A stretch of DNA of 64,000 nucleotides from Xylocopilactobacillus apis (GCF_033095965.1 NZ_AP026801.1:1818001-1882000); one strand, 5' to 3'; positions 29,587 through 39,501 are shown, numbered from the stretch's first letter. Translations and numbers: made by a program. Notes: a model not told the origin generated them from the sequence alone.

Positions 29587-29619
29587 AAAAAGAGACTTAC
29601 TGCATGACGCATAAGTCTC
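29587..29619 (-). terminator. Riboswitch expression-platform terminator
   Basis: Minus-strand arms GAGACTTA / TAAGTCTC followed by five T. The inner CTTATG can instead pair with CATAAG at the 5' side of the aptamer, giving a switch between termination and readthrough. Confidence 0.8.
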
Positions 29620-29698
29620 ACAAATTATGACAGCCCGGGTTTATCCTGCTTGACGAGCGTGCCGCAGTTGATTGCTTGTTACTCCCTTATGATTATGA
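29620..29698 (-). promoter_or_regulatory. yybP-ykoY (Mn2+) riboswitch aptamer
   Basis: On the minus strand the leader has the conserved elements in order: AAGGGAGTAAC, then ACGCTCGTCAAGCAGG, then AACCCGGGCTG, as expected for the two Mn2+-binding L1/L3 loops. Mn2+ stabilises the aptamer and prevents termination in the known members. The ATPase gene follows directly. Confidence 0.85.
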
Positions 29699-29706
29699 AA
29701 ATTATA

Positions 29707-30783
29707 TCAAAGATTTTCCTTTTTGCTAAATAAATCATAACCGTTTTTCATCTGTTTATAAAAAGATTCTGGCCCAAAATGATCAATTGCATATTTGCGG
29801 TTTTTTAATCCCATCTCACTAAGCTGTTCGATTCCAAAAGAATATGCCTTCTCAATTCCTGATTTAATGCCCTCTAAGCTATTATCCACAGCAATTCCAT
29901 GTTCCTCATCGGGAATCACTAAATGAGTGGCTGATAATTCAGTCATTAAAACAGGCACTGCATTATTTGCTGCTTCTAAAAATACCAGCGGAAATCCCTC
30001 GCTTTTAGAAACAATTAAAGCCAAATCCATTTTACGATAAAGCTCATTTATTTCAGATGATTTTAAAGCTCCATAAAATTCAACCTGATGATTTAACTCA
30101 TATTGATCTACGAGCTGTTCCAAAGATTCTCTTAGTTCACCATCGCCGACAATATTAAGAAAAATATGATCATTTTTCACTTCGGATAAAGCTTTAATTA
30201 AACGCGCATGTTCTTTAACTGGATGAAGACGGGCAACAATGATCATCTGCATAAACTGATGATTTTCTTTTGGCCTTACATCATTTGAAAACGTCATGGC
30301 ATTGTTAATTTGAACAATTCGGTTAGAGTTAATACCTAATTTGGTCAGCTCATCTTTTAATTCACTTGAAACGACGAACAAGCCATCAGAATGCTTTAAA
30401 CTCCAAACATTTAATTTACTTTGGATGTTTCCTTTAATTCCGCCGCCTAAGAAGTCATAACGCGGATCACTGTGAACCGTTACGATGTGAGGAACATGAA
30501 TATTTTTACGATGAAGGGTTACAAGGAAATTTGCTCTCGGTCCGTGAGTTTGAACTAAATCAAAATTATTTTCATTTAGATAATTAATCCATTCAGAAGT
30601 ATTCTTCTGATTGATAACTTTATAGGCTAAACCTAATTCTCTTGCAGCTTTGGAAATTGTTCCTTCTTCAAAGACTAATAGAACATTATCGATGTTGTGC
30701 TCTTTTAAAACTTGGGCCATAAAGATTAAGTGAGTTAATGCTCCGCCTGTCTCTTGTCCGGCATTAATATTAACGACTTTCAT
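29707..30783 (-). CDS. Glycosyltransferase family 4
   Basis: The 358-residue GT-B enzyme has an N-terminal acceptor half (GQETGGALTHLIFMAQ) and a C-terminal donor half with VARLHPVKEH (Glyco_trans_1) and the E-x7-E-like SKSEGFPLVFLEA. It overlaps the epimerase by 14 bases and is co-transcribed with it. Likely role: adding a sugar to a lipid-linked polysaccharide or teichoic acid. Donor and acceptor are unknown. Confidence 0.9.
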   Translation of the reverse strand: MKVVNINAGQETGGALTHLIFMAQVLKEHNIDNVLLVFEEGTISKAARELGLAYKVINQKNTSEWINYLNENNFDLVQTHGPRANFLVTLHRKNIHVPHIVTVHSDPRYDFLGGGIKGNIQSKLNVWSLKHSDGLFVVSSELKDELTKLGINSNRIVQINNAMTFSNDVRPKENHQFMQMIIVARLHPVKEHARLIKALSEVKNDHIFLNIVGDGELRESLEQLVDQYELNHQVEFYGALKSSEINELYRKMDLALIVSKSEGFPLVFLEAANNAVPVLMTELSATHLVIPDEEHGIAVDNSLEGIKSGIEKAYSFGIEQLSEMGLKNRKYAIDHFGPESFYKQMKNGYDLFSKKENL

Positions 30784-31711
30784 TCAGTGAATCCCAATAT
30801 TTTTTTAGGCCCGTATTTAAATCAACTTTTGTTTTTAAGCCTAAATTGTTTAATTTACTTGGGTCGCCATAGGAATACTTAATATCTCCTGCTCGTTCTG
30901 GCAAAACTTTTCGCTGCAATTTTTTACCAGCTATTTTTTCAATAATTTCGATAACTTCATTTAGTGATGCTTTATTGCCCGTCCCGATATTGATGACTTG
31001 ACCAATTGCCTTTGGTTCCTGAAGTAATGCTAAAATACAATCAGCGATATCAGTGACATAAGTAAAGTCACGAATCTGCTCACCGTCACCATATTGATTG
31101 AATGTACTATCATTTAACAAGCAATTAGTGATAATTGATAAAACACCTGAATAAGGCGACTTGGGATTTTGTTTTGGACCATAAACATTAAAAGGACGAA
31201 CTGCCATCGTTGGCATCCCATAAAGAGTATGATAATTAATAACATTTCTTTCAGTGCTGTATTTATCTACTGCATATTGAGTTAAAGGTTCCACTGGTGA
31301 CAATTCTGTTTTTGGAACTCCTGGTAAATTACCATAAACTGCAGCTGACGAAATAAACAAAAGTGATTTAAAAGACAGCTTTGCTGCTCTTAAATGCTCT
31401 AAAATATTAAAATTTGCTTCAGCATTAACCGCATGGGTTCGACCAGGATCGGCAATACTATCTGCTACACTTGCAACAGCTCCAATTAAAAGAATATAAT
31501 CAAATTTTTCACGGTCTAAAAGATCGTTCATATATTCGTGATCAGTAATTGTATGTTGAAAAAAGTGCATCTGATCTGTTGGTTTCAGATTTTTAACCTG
31601 TCCCATTGAAAGATCATCAACTACAAAGACAGTCTGTCCTTGTTCAAGTAAGGTATCTGCGATCGTTGAGCCGATAAAACCAGCTCCCCCAGTTATTAAA
31701 TATTTTGCCAA
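30770..31711 (-). CDS. NAD-dependent sugar-nucleotide epimerase/dehydratase
   Basis: The 313-residue SDR-extended enzyme has the Rossmann motif GGAGFIGSTIAD, the catalytic Ser in SSAAVYG and YxxxK in YAVDK, and the C-terminal substrate segment VNIGTGNKASLNEV. It resembles UDP-glucose/GlcNAc 4-epimerases. The start is a TTG (31711) with a weak ribosome binding site. Divergent from tagA, 67 bases away. Confidence 0.9.
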   Translation of the reverse strand: MAKYLITGGAGFIGSTIADTLLEQGQTVFVVDDLSMGQVKNLKPTDQMHFFQHTITDHEYMNDLLDREKFDYILLIGAVASVADSIADPGRTHAVNAEANFNILEHLRAAKLSFKSLLFISSAAVYGNLPGVPKTELSPVEPLTQYAVDKYSTERNVINYHTLYGMPTMAVRPFNVYGPKQNPKSPYSGVLSIITNCLLNDSTFNQYGDGEQIRDFTYVTDIADCILALLQEPKAIGQVINIGTGNKASLNEVIEIIEKIAGKKLQRKVLPERAGDIKYSYGDPSKLNNLGLKTKVDLNTGLKKYWDSLNESR

Positions 31712-31778
31712 TTTAATTAATCCAATCTTTTAAGATATTATTATTATAACAGTCAAGAGAGGTCGATAAAATTTATCC

Positions 31779-32504
31779 ATGAAAACACAAAAAATTTTAA
31801 ACTTTGATTTTGTAAATGCAACCAACCAAGAATTCCAAACGGAACTTATTAAGCTGATCGATAGTAAACAAAACACTTTTATTGTCACTGCTAATCCAGA
31901 AATTGTGATGTATGCCAGAAGTCATCCTAATTTTGCCGAACTAATTAGGACCGCTTCTTTTATTACGCCTGACGGCATTGGAATCATTTATGCCGGAAAA
32001 AAACTTAATACGCCTTTACAGGAAAGAATTACCGGATTTGATACCTTTTTATTTCTTTTAAAAATAGCCCAAGAAAAAAAATTAAAAGTTCTCTTCTACG
32101 GTGCAAAACCAGAAGTTATTGCTGCTCTTAAAGAAAAAGCAGCAGCTGAATATCCCGATATCAAAGTAGCTGGTGCTTTTGACGGATATTTAAGTGATCC
32201 TGCTCCGGTTCAACAAAAAATCAAAGAAAACCAGCCGGATTTAGTTTTTGTAGCTTTAGGCGCTCCTAAACAAGAAGAGTTCATTAAAAATAATTTTCAT
32301 TTGACTAACGCCATTTGGATGGGAATCGGCGGCAGCTTTGATGCGTTTACCGGCAAAGTAAAACGAGCTCCTAAAGTAATCCAAAAAATAAATTTGGAGT
32401 GGCTCTATCGGCTCGTTACTAATCCTTCAAGATTTAAAAGATATCTCGCAATTCCGAAATTTATGCATGTTGTTAAAAAGACTAAGAAAGACCGTGTTCA
32501 ATAA
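31779..32504 (+). CDS. tagA: WecG/TagA/CpsF-family glycosyltransferase
   Basis: The 241-residue GT26 enzyme has TPDGIGIIYAGK, ERITGFDTF and the signature GAPKQEEF. The family transfers ManNAc (or similar) to lipid-linked GlcNAc at the start of wall teichoic acid or related glycans. Within the polysaccharide cluster it alone is on the plus strand. Its 3' end overlaps the opposing GT2 gene by 23 bases. Confidence 0.9.
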   Translation: MKTQKILNFDFVNATNQEFQTELIKLIDSKQNTFIVTANPEIVMYARSHPNFAELIRTASFITPDGIGIIYAGKKLNTPLQERITGFDTFLFLLKIAQEKKLKVLFYGAKPEVIAALKEKAAAEYPDIKVAGAFDGYLSDPAPVQQKIKENQPDLVFVALGAPKQEEFIKNNFHLTNAIWMGIGGSFDAFTGKVKRAPKVIQKINLEWLYRLVTNPSRFKRYLAIPKFMHVVKKTKKDRVQ

Positions 32505-33444
32505 TAATTAATTTTTTGTACATTTTCTTATACTGATAGCTATTCTTAAAATAATCACGATAAATTTTGCGCTGAAGCAACGGGGTTAATGCTTTAACTC
32601 CGCTAAATTTAAATTTACGAAGATCTTTTAACCCCTTACTGAAACCATTAACTGCATCTGAAAATTCTTCTCTTAATTTATCACTATATCCATGACAGCT
32701 GAGATATTTATGATATTTTTCCAAGTCAAAGTCATCTAATGATTTATTTTGAAAATTATCACGCAAATACTGAGCAGTTAAAAACATCTTTAATTTATTG
32801 CTTTGAGTCATTGAAGTACTGCGGATCCGATACTTAAGTAATTCACTATTAATTCCACCAATTTTCTTTTGATGTTCAATTAATCTTAACCACAAATCGT
32901 AATCCTCAGCGGTTGGATAATTATGGTAACTAAATTCGCGTAAAACACTTCCTTTAAAAAAAGCACTGGAATGAACTAAATTGCTCCCAAAAGGCAATAA
33001 TTTGTCAATTCTGCTAGGTGTAGTCAAAATTGGATCATGTGATCCAACAATTTTTCCTTCTTCATCTATAAAAGTCGCAGAACTTGTCACTACATCATAA
33101 TCCCGTTCTTTAATTAGCTCTAGTTCATCGGCAAATCGATTTGGAAAAGAAATATCATCTGCATCCATCCGGGCAATGTACTCACCTGAACTTAATGCGA
33201 TCGCCCGATTAAGTGATTGAGCCAACCCCATGTTTTGATCGTTAACTTTAAATTTAATCCGCTGATCTACTTCGGCTAGAGCTTCAATGTTTTTTTCAAG
33301 TTCAGTATTAGTCGGGTCATCAAGAATTATAATTAGCTCTAAATCAGGGTAAGTTTGATCAAGGATTGAATTTACCGCTTCTGTTAGTTCTTTTGTATTT
33401 TCGTTGTAGGCAGTCATGATGACTGAGATAAGATTGTCTTTCAC
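32482..33444 (-). CDS. Glycosyltransferase family 2
   Basis: The 320-residue GT-A enzyme shows SVIMTAYNEN, SILDQTYPDLELIIILDD and the metal motif ARMDADD. Later AEDYDLWLRL is the usual acceptor-side motif. The start is a GTG seven bases after the polymerase-like gene, so the two are coupled. Acceptor and donor are unknown; a surface polysaccharide is likely. Confidence 0.92.
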   Translation of the reverse strand: MKDNLISVIMTAYNENTKELTEAVNSILDQTYPDLELIIILDDPTNTELEKNIEALAEVDQRIKFKVNDQNMGLAQSLNRAIALSSGEYIARMDADDISFPNRFADELELIKERDYDVVTSSATFIDEEGKIVGSHDPILTTPSRIDKLLPFGSNLVHSSAFFKGSVLREFSYHNYPTAEDYDLWLRLIEHQKKIGGINSELLKYRIRSTSMTQSNKLKMFLTAQYLRDNFQNKSLDDFDLEKYHKYLSCHGYSDKLREEFSDAVNGFSKGLKDLRKFKFSGVKALTPLLQRKIYRDYFKNSYQYKKMYKKLIIIEHGLS

Positions 33445-33450
33445 TACAAA

Positions 33451-34998
33451 TCACGCTTCAAAAGGGTGTTCTTTTGAATCAATCGTTCGATTAAAGAACG
33501 TACCCGCCTGACCTACAAAAAACGCTAATAAGACCGCCGAAGTAAGAAAATCAAGAATATTTCCGGCATAAAGAGAAAAGCCAATAATTCCTAAAATGGT
33601 AAAAGTCATCACCGCATTCAAAAAAGTAAAATACTTTTTGAATTTAAAAAGCAAAAGATAAATAAAACGTAAAGTTAGATAAATCATTGGTCCTAATAGA
33701 ATAATTACGCCAAAAAATCCCATCGAATACCATTGAGATAAGAAATCCCTTTCCAAATTAAAAATATTATTCATTCTGGTATAAGTAATACCAAACCAAT
33801 TATCGAGCTTATTATGATTAATTTTTTTAACTCGATCAAGCATTGCTTTTTCAAGATATCGATAATCCATGCGTTTTTTAAGTGGCATCTTCATAACATC
33901 GGACCAAAAAACTGGATCAATAATATAAGAATACTTACCGTTAACAAATTCTGGATTTAACGAATAATTCTGATAATTAGCTTGAATATAGCGCATTAAA
34001 CGAGTGGATTTACCATGTGCTTTATGGTTCAATTCTCGCTCGAGCTTACGCTTTTGCTTTAAAAGGGCAACTTTATTGCTGCTTTTTTCGGTAATAGTGA
34101 CATCATTGGTCAAACTTCGGTTAGACATTGGCGAAAATGGAATCATAAAACCAACAATAAGCGATAATCCCAACACTAAAATAACTGATGAACGGTGAAG
34201 TTTCTTTTCTTTGCCCAAACAATAAGTAAACAAAAATAGCGCTAGCGTTCCAAAAAGCATTGCAAGATACCCTAAAACTGCTGTCTTTGTTCCAAGCATC
34301 AGACAGCTTAGAAGCTGAACCACAGCTAAAGTAAGATTATGCCATTTGGGAGCCGTAAAGTTTAAATAAAGAATAAAGGGAACCAGCAGTAAGACTACTC
34401 CAGAAATAGAATTAGCGTAGTAGAAAAATCCTTTTGAAGCAAATCCGTAAAAGCTTCCTGGATCTCCATTTGTAAACCAATCAAAAATATTACCGGTGAT
34501 GAATCCTCCACCGTAAGAAGCTAAACTTAATTTTATTAGATTAAATAAGACGATACTGCCTGAAACAACCCATGCTAGTATCTGAACAATTAAGCTAAAT
34601 GAATGCAAATCAAAATTCACATGAATAGTCAATAAAATTATGAAAACTGGAATCAGCATTCGAACCATGTAAAAAGCTTCACCAAAGATTGAAAAATTAA
34701 AATTAGTTGGTGAATACGAAGTAAAATGATGCGCATTCCAAACATGCAGAATAAAATAAACAATACAAATCCCTAGATAGATTAGAATTAATTTTAAAAT
34801 TCTTCGGTCCGGATTATCACGTAAATAAAAAAAAGCCAAAAATGCCGTAAAAATAATTCTTATAATGGTCGAAATAGCAAAAGGAAAAATATTTGATAAC
34901 GGGGGTACATAGAAGAAATAAAAATCAAGAAACGGCTGTAATAAAATAAATACTACAAACGTTTTACCCAAAAAACTTAATTTTTTAAACTCGTTCAT
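33451..34998 (-). CDS. Multi-pass membrane protein, O-antigen ligase/Wzy polymerase type
   Basis: The 515-residue protein has about ten to eleven membrane segments and one large outside loop (about 290-420, with HGKSTRLMRY), the layout of Wzy polymerases and WaaL-like ligases. It follows the GntR stop by three bases and has no good ribosome binding site, so it is probably translationally coupled to it. Function inferred from topology and neighbours only. Confidence 0.75.
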   Translation of the reverse strand: MNEFKKLSFLGKTFVVFILLQPFLDFYFFYVPPLSNIFPFAISTIIRIIFTAFLAFFYLRDNPDRRILKLILIYLGICIVYFILHVWNAHHFTSYSPTNFNFSIFGEAFYMVRMLIPVFIILLTIHVNFDLHSFSLIVQILAWVVSGSIVLFNLIKLSLASYGGGFITGNIFDWFTNGDPGSFYGFASKGFFYYANSISGVVLLLVPFILYLNFTAPKWHNLTLAVVQLLSCLMLGTKTAVLGYLAMLFGTLALFLFTYCLGKEKKLHRSSVILVLGLSLIVGFMIPFSPMSNRSLTNDVTITEKSSNKVALLKQKRKLERELNHKAHGKSTRLMRYIQANYQNYSLNPEFVNGKYSYIIDPVFWSDVMKMPLKKRMDYRYLEKAMLDRVKKINHNKLDNWFGITYTRMNNIFNLERDFLSQWYSMGFFGVIILLGPMIYLTLRFIYLLLFKFKKYFTFLNAVMTFTILGIIGFSLYAGNILDFLTSAVLLAFFVGQAGTFFNRTIDSKEHPFEA

Positions 34999-35001
34999 TA
35001 G

Positions 35002-35715
35002 TTAAAAAGTGTTTCTCCTCTCCAGATAAAACTCAAAACGATCGCCAACATACTGTGCTATTACTAGTTCAAAAGGGCGATCATCATCAAGATATGAAAC
35101 TTGTTGTAACTTTAAAATTGCCGAAGCACGCGGAATTTCCAAATACCTTGAAATTTTTTCATTACTTAGAACTGCCGTAACTGTCTGTTCCGCCCGTCCA
35201 ATCTGACAACCTGAATTTTTTTTAATTGTACTATAAAGTGAATTAGTAACTTCTTCTTTCTTTGAACCATCAATAAAACTCATTGGAACTGCAGCTATTT
35301 CAAAACAAATTGGACTTTTATCACCAAAACGAATCCGTTCAATTCTAACGATCTTTTCTTTCGCAGATAAATTCAAAATTTGTTTCTCTGTATCGTTAGG
35401 AATTCCTTCAACAAAAGAGACCGTTTTTAACGACGGAACTTTACCTTGAGCACGGATTAGTTCTGAGAAGCCAGTAACACCTTCCATCTTCTCTTGAATC
35501 TTTTTGCTGGCAACAAATGTTCCAGCACCTACCCGCCGAATCAAAAGTCCGTTACGCACTAAAAACTGAATTGCTTGGCGTAAAGTCATCCGTGATACAT
35601 TATACACTTTTGCTAATTCTCTTTCAGAAGGCAGCTTCTGTCCTACTTGCCAACTATTAGTTTCTATTTTTTTTCTAATATCATTATATATTGCAATATA
35701 AGCCGGATCAGTCAT
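35002..35715 (-). CDS. GntR-family regulator with UTRA domain (HutC subfamily)
   Basis: The 237-residue protein has an N-terminal winged helix (about 8-75; [22 protein letters not shown]) and a C-terminal UTRA effector domain (about 95-235). The effector is often a sugar phosphate or amino acid. It heads the transcript of the polymerase-like and GT2 genes, which is unusual for this family and suggests control of surface glycan synthesis in response to a metabolite. Confidence 0.92.
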   Translation of the reverse strand: MTDPAYIAIYNDIRKKIETNSWQVGQKLPSERELAKVYNVSRMTLRQAIQFLVRNGLLIRRVGAGTFVASKKIQEKMEGVTGFSELIRAQGKVPSLKTVSFVEGIPNDTEKQILNLSAKEKIVRIERIRFGDKSPICFEIAAVPMSFIDGSKKEEVTNSLYSTIKKNSGCQIGRAEQTVTAVLSNEKISRYLEIPRASAILKLQQVSYLDDDRPFELVIAQYVGDRFEFYLERRNTF

Positions 35716-35732
35716 AATCTACATTTTCTTAC

Positions 35733-35754
35733 AAAAAAAGCTCCGACCGGAGCT
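35733..35754 (-). terminator. Terminator after tRNA-Tyr
   Basis: Arms AGCTCC / GGAGCT with loop GACC, followed on the minus strand by seven T. It lies between the tRNA and the GntR gene. Confidence 0.8.
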
Positions 35755-35760
35755 AAGATA

Positions 35761-35841
35761 TGGAGGAGAGTGGATTCGAACCACCGAACCCGAAGGAGCG
35801 GATTTACAGTCCGCCGCGTTTAGCCACTTCGCTACTCCTCC
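35761..35841 (-). tRNA. tRNA-Tyr (anticodon GTA)
   Basis: On the minus strand it starts GGAGGAGTAGC and ends CTCCTCCA. The anticodon stem-loop is GCGGACTGTAAATCCGC, giving GTA. A long variable arm is present, as expected for a class II tRNA, and the T-loop GGTTCGAATCC is intact. The 3' CCA is not encoded. Confidence 0.96.
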
Positions 35842-35855
35842 GATGTAACTATTTT

Positions 35856-35884
35856 ATTTTATAGACTTTAGGTTCACTTTGCAA
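35856..35884 (-). promoter_or_regulatory. tRNA-Tyr promoter
   Basis: Minus strand -35 TTGCAA (35884-35879), a 17-base spacer and -10 TAAAAT. The -35 is palindromic and could also serve a divergent promoter towards the small gene at 35979. Confidence 0.5.
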
Positions 35885-35978
35885 GTAATAAATATTATTG
35901 GTAAAACATTATTAATAAAACCCCTTTCTTTTTTATCGTGAGCATACTAAAATAAAAAATAAAAAGAAAGGAGTGTCT

Positions 35979-36116
35979 ATGGCTTTAAAAATTCATCGAG
36001 ATTTAGAAATTGAAAATCTCTTCGATAAGTTTGCTACTCTTCCTGAAGACAAAAAAAAGAAAGAAAAAGATCTTCAGAAACAAGATCAAAACTTAAACAA
36101 AAAAGATAAAAAATAA
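35979..36116 (+). CDS. 45-residue charged small protein
   Basis: ATG 35979 follows AAAGGAG by six bases. The product begins MALKIHRDLEIENLFDKFAT and continues LPED, then turns into a tail that is almost all Lys, Gln, Asp and Asn. A bidirectional terminator follows at 36155. It resembles a short conserved Lactobacillales protein (SPJ_0845 family in my memory, not checked). Function unknown; a nucleic-acid or ribosome-associated role would fit the basic tail. Confidence 0.8.
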   Translation: MALKIHRDLEIENLFDKFATLPEDKKKKEKDLQKQDQNLNKKDKK

Positions 36117-36154
36117 AATTAGAATAATTTACGTTCTTTATATATAAATTTCAC

Positions 36155-36192
36155 AAAAAAATAGACATTCATAAAAGATGTCTATTTTTTTT
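36155..36192. terminator. Bidirectional terminator between the small gene and engB
   Basis: Arms ATAGACAT / ATGTCTAT with A-run on the left and T-run on the right. It serves the small plus-strand gene and the convergent engB. Confidence 0.85.
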
Positions 36193-36195
36193 GTT

Positions 36196-36789
36196 TTAAA
36201 AATTTGTTAATTCAGAGATCCACGTTTTTAAATCAGTTATCCCTCGCTTACTTACGGTACTAGTCAGTAAATATTCCACCATTTCAACGTTTTCTCCAAA
36301 ATCTTTTTCAATCCGATTCTCAAGTTTGCCGATTTCACTTTTTTTAACCTTATCTGTCTTAGTGACTGCAATCATCTGCGGCACTCCAACCTGATTTAGA
36401 AATTTCTCAAACTCTAGATCGACAGGTTGAGTTGGAATTCTTCCGTCCACTAGTTGAACAATTCCCCGTAAATTATCTATTTCTGAAACAGTCGTTCTAA
36501 TCATCTGATTTATTTCAGCACGCTTTTTCTTTCCTAATTTAGCGTATCCATAGCCAGGATAATCGACTAACTGATAACTATTATCGGTTGCTAAATAAAA
36601 GTTCACTGTCTGTGTTTTACCTGGAGTGCTTGAAGTTCTTGCTAGATTTTTTCGATTCATTAACGTATTTATCAAACTAGATTTCCCGACATTTGAACGA
36701 CCAAAAAAAGCAATCCGAGGAAGATTGCTTTTCGGAAAATCAACCGCCTTAACTGCACTTGTTACGAATTGTTGATCTTTATTTGCCAT
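36196..36789 (-). CDS. engB: Ribosome-biogenesis GTPase EngB/YsxC
   Basis: The 197-residue GTPase has the P-loop GRSNVGKSSLIN, DYPGYGYAK and TKTDK. It is needed for 50S assembly. Its ATG overlaps the clpX stop by one base, the usual clpX-engB arrangement. Confidence 0.97.
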   Translation of the reverse strand: MANKDQQFVTSAVKAVDFPKSNLPRIAFFGRSNVGKSSLINTLMNRKNLARTSSTPGKTQTVNFYLATDNSYQLVDYPGYGYAKLGKKKRAEINQMIRTTVSEIDNLRGIVQLVDGRIPTQPVDLEFEKFLNQVGVPQMIAVTKTDKVKKSEIGKLENRIEKDFGENVEMVEYLLTSTVSKRGITDLKTWISELTNF

Positions 36790-38024
36790 TAAGATGCCTC
36801 AGCAGTTTTTAAAATTATTTTTGGACTTTTTCCTTCTTCAATTGAAGACTTATTAACAATCACTTTTTGAACGTCACTTTCACCAGGAATATCAAACATC
36901 ACATCGCGCATTGCATTCTCAATAATCGATCTTAATCCTCTAGCACCAGTCTTACGCTTAATCGCTTCCGTTGCAACAGCTTCAAGAGCACCATCTGTGA
37001 ATTCTAAATCGACATTATCCATTTTCATCAATGCTTGATATTGTTTAACTAATGCATTTTTTGGTTTAGTTAAAATATTCACCAGATCTTGTGTTGTTAA
37101 TTTATTTAAAGTTTGAATAACCGGTAACCGTCCAATAAATTCTGGGATCAAACCAAACTTAAGTAAATCTTCTGGAATCACTTGGTGTAAAATTTGATCG
37201 TCAGTAAAATCTTCAGTATTTGCTCCAAAACCGATTACTTTCTTGCCTAATCGCTCTTTGATAATCGTTTCTAGACCATCAAAAGCCCCTCCGACAATAA
37301 ATAAGATATTTTTAGTATCAATTTGAATCATTTCTTGTTGAGGGTGTTTTCGGCCACCTTGAGGTGGAACACTAGCAACTGTGCCTTCTAAAATCTTTAA
37401 AAGCGCCTGTTGAACTCCTTCACCAGATACATCACGAGTAATCGAAACATTTTCTGTTTTTCGGCCAATTTTATCAATTTCATCAACGTAAATAATTCCG
37501 CGTTGAGCTTTATCTATATTATAATCAGCAGCCTGTAATAATTTTAATAAAATATTTTCGACATCTTCTCCGACATATCCTGCTTCTGTCAGAGAAGTTG
37601 CATCAGCAATTGCAAAAGGCACATTTAAAATTTTAGCCAAAGTTTGAGCTAAATAGGTCTTACCTGAACCTGTTGGACCAATTAAAGCAACATTACTTTT
37701 TTGAATTTCTACGCTGCTCTGATTTTGCTGAGAAATCCTTTTATAATGATTATAAACCGCTACCGAAAGCGACTTTTTAGCCTCACTCTGACCTATTACA
37801 TATTCATTTAGTTGATCATAAATTTCCGCCGGTTTTGGAAAATTTTCTAAAATCTCTTCATCTTCTGTTTGATCGATTTGAATTTGATCGTCAATGATTT
37901 TCTTAGATAAATTAATGCACTCATTACAAATATAAACGCCAGGTCCAGCGATAATCTTCTCTACTTCATCTTGTGATTTACCACAAAATGAACATCTAAT
38001 AACCCCATTTTCTTCGTTGTTCAA
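36789..38024 (-). CDS. clpX: ClpX, ATPase subunit of ClpXP
   Basis: The 411-residue AAA+ unfoldase has an N-terminal zinc-binding domain (CSFCGKSQ ... CNECI), Walker [13 protein letters not shown], Walker [12 protein letters not shown], and the IGF-type ClpP-binding loop (VIGFGANT). Length is typical. It lies between tig and engB as in other lactobacilli. Confidence 0.97.
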   Translation of the reverse strand: MNNEENGVIRCSFCGKSQDEVEKIIAGPGVYICNECINLSKKIIDDQIQIDQTEDEEILENFPKPAEIYDQLNEYVIGQSEAKKSLSVAVYNHYKRISQQNQSSVEIQKSNVALIGPTGSGKTYLAQTLAKILNVPFAIADATSLTEAGYVGEDVENILLKLLQAADYNIDKAQRGIIYVDEIDKIGRKTENVSITRDVSGEGVQQALLKILEGTVASVPPQGGRKHPQQEMIQIDTKNILFIVGGAFDGLETIIKERLGKKVIGFGANTEDFTDDQILHQVIPEDLLKFGLIPEFIGRLPVIQTLNKLTTQDLVNILTKPKNALVKQYQALMKMDNVDLEFTDGALEAVATEAIKRKTGARGLRSIIENAMRDVMFDIPGESDVQKVIVNKSSIEEGKSPKIILKTAEAS

Positions 38025-38070
38025 TATAACCTCGAAACTTTAAATTAGATCAAGAGCGAAGGCAATAGTT

Positions 38071-39408
38071 TTACTTCTCGGCTTGATCTTCTGATTTTTC
38101 TTTAGAATCTTTTTTGTCGTCTTTTCCTTCAACTTCTTTTGCAGATTCTACAATAACATCAATTGCTTTTTTAATGCCAATATCATGAACAAGCATATCA
38201 TCAGTTAAAGTTTGACGAACTCGATTAACATCCATCTTATATTCATCAGCTAACTCTTTGATTTCATTATCAATATCTTCTTTAGTCGGCTTAATATTTT
38301 CTGCTTTAACAACTGCTTCTAAAACCAAGTTAGTCTTTACGTTGTCTTGAGCTTCTTCTTCGTATTGTTTGCGAAGATCCTCATTGCTGGTTCCAGTAAT
38401 TTGCTGATACATCTGCATACTTAAACCACGTGTTTGTAATGCTGAATTAAAGCGCTGAATCTGCTGATTAACTTCATTATCAATCATTACCTGGGGAACT
38501 TCTTCGATTTCTGTAGTTTCTAAAACTTGATGAATTGCCTCATCCTGCATTTCTCGCTCAGCATCGTCATTTTTTTCATCTTGTAAAATCGATTTGATTT
38601 TTTCTTTCAATTCATCGACAGTTTTGACGTCAAGATCTAAATCTTTCGCAAAGTCATCATCCAAAGCAGGTAACTCTTTAGACTTAACTTCATGAATTTT
38701 GACTGCAAAATGAGCTTCTTTTCCTGCAAGATCCTTTGCTTGATAATCTTTTGGAAAAGTGACATTTACATCAACATCTTCTTCAGCTTTATGGCCGATC
38801 AACTGATCTTCAAATCCTGGAATAAAACTATCTGATCCTAGAACAAGTGAATAATTCTTAGCTGATCCACCATCAAATTCTTTACCATCAATTGTTCCAA
38901 CATAGTCAATAACAACTGTATCGTCTTTTTCAGCTGCACCGTCTTTAAGAACTAGTTCAGCTTCTTTTTCACGACGCTTTTGAATATCATCATCGACATC
39001 TTTATCAGTTACTGTGCGATCGATTTTTTTAACTTCGACTCCTTTATATTTACCAAGTTTTACCTCTGGCTTCACAGTTACCTTAACTTCTAAGACCCAA
39101 GGTTCATTAGAATTCATTTTATCAACAGTAACTTCTGGTTGACCAACAGGTTCGATTTCAGCTTTCTTATAAGCTTTTTCATAAGCATCTGGAAATACTT
39201 CTTCTAATGCACTTTGGTAAAGTGATTCATCACCATAAAATTGACGATAAAGTTCTCTCGTTACTTTACCCTTACGAAATCCTGGTAATTGGATCCGATT
39301 TTTTACTTTATTGAAAGCATGGTCAACAGCTTTAGAAACTTCTTCTGTCGAAACTTCAAACTTTAAAGTCCCTTCATTAGTTCCTGTTTTTTCCCATTCT
39401 GGTTCCAT
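38071..39408 (-). CDS. tig: Trigger factor
   Basis: The 445-residue ribosome-bound chaperone has the signature GFRKGKVTRELYRQFYG in the ribosome-binding domain, an FKBP-type PPIase domain (about 150-245; DTVVIDYVGTIDG, FIPGFEDQLIG) and a C-terminal helical chaperone domain ending in an acidic/Lys-rich tail. It follows tuf, separated by a terminator. Confidence 0.97.
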   Translation of the reverse strand: MEPEWEKTGTNEGTLKFEVSTEEVSKAVDHAFNKVKNRIQLPGFRKGKVTRELYRQFYGDESLYQSALEEVFPDAYEKAYKKAEIEPVGQPEVTVDKMNSNEPWVLEVKVTVKPEVKLGKYKGVEVKKIDRTVTDKDVDDDIQKRREKEAELVLKDGAAEKDDTVVIDYVGTIDGKEFDGGSAKNYSLVLGSDSFIPGFEDQLIGHKAEEDVDVNVTFPKDYQAKDLAGKEAHFAVKIHEVKSKELPALDDDFAKDLDLDVKTVDELKEKIKSILQDEKNDDAEREMQDEAIHQVLETTEIEEVPQVMIDNEVNQQIQRFNSALQTRGLSMQMYQQITGTSNEDLRKQYEEEAQDNVKTNLVLEAVVKAENIKPTKEDIDNEIKELADEYKMDVNRVRQTLTDDMLVHDIGIKKAIDVIVESAKEVEGKDDKKDSKEKSEDQAEK

Positions 39409-39501
39409 TAATTTCCTCCATGATTTAAGTCATCATCTAGAATTTTATTATAGTAGACTTTCATTGTAAATCTAATCTATTTAAAAAACATGCATTCCCT
39501 T

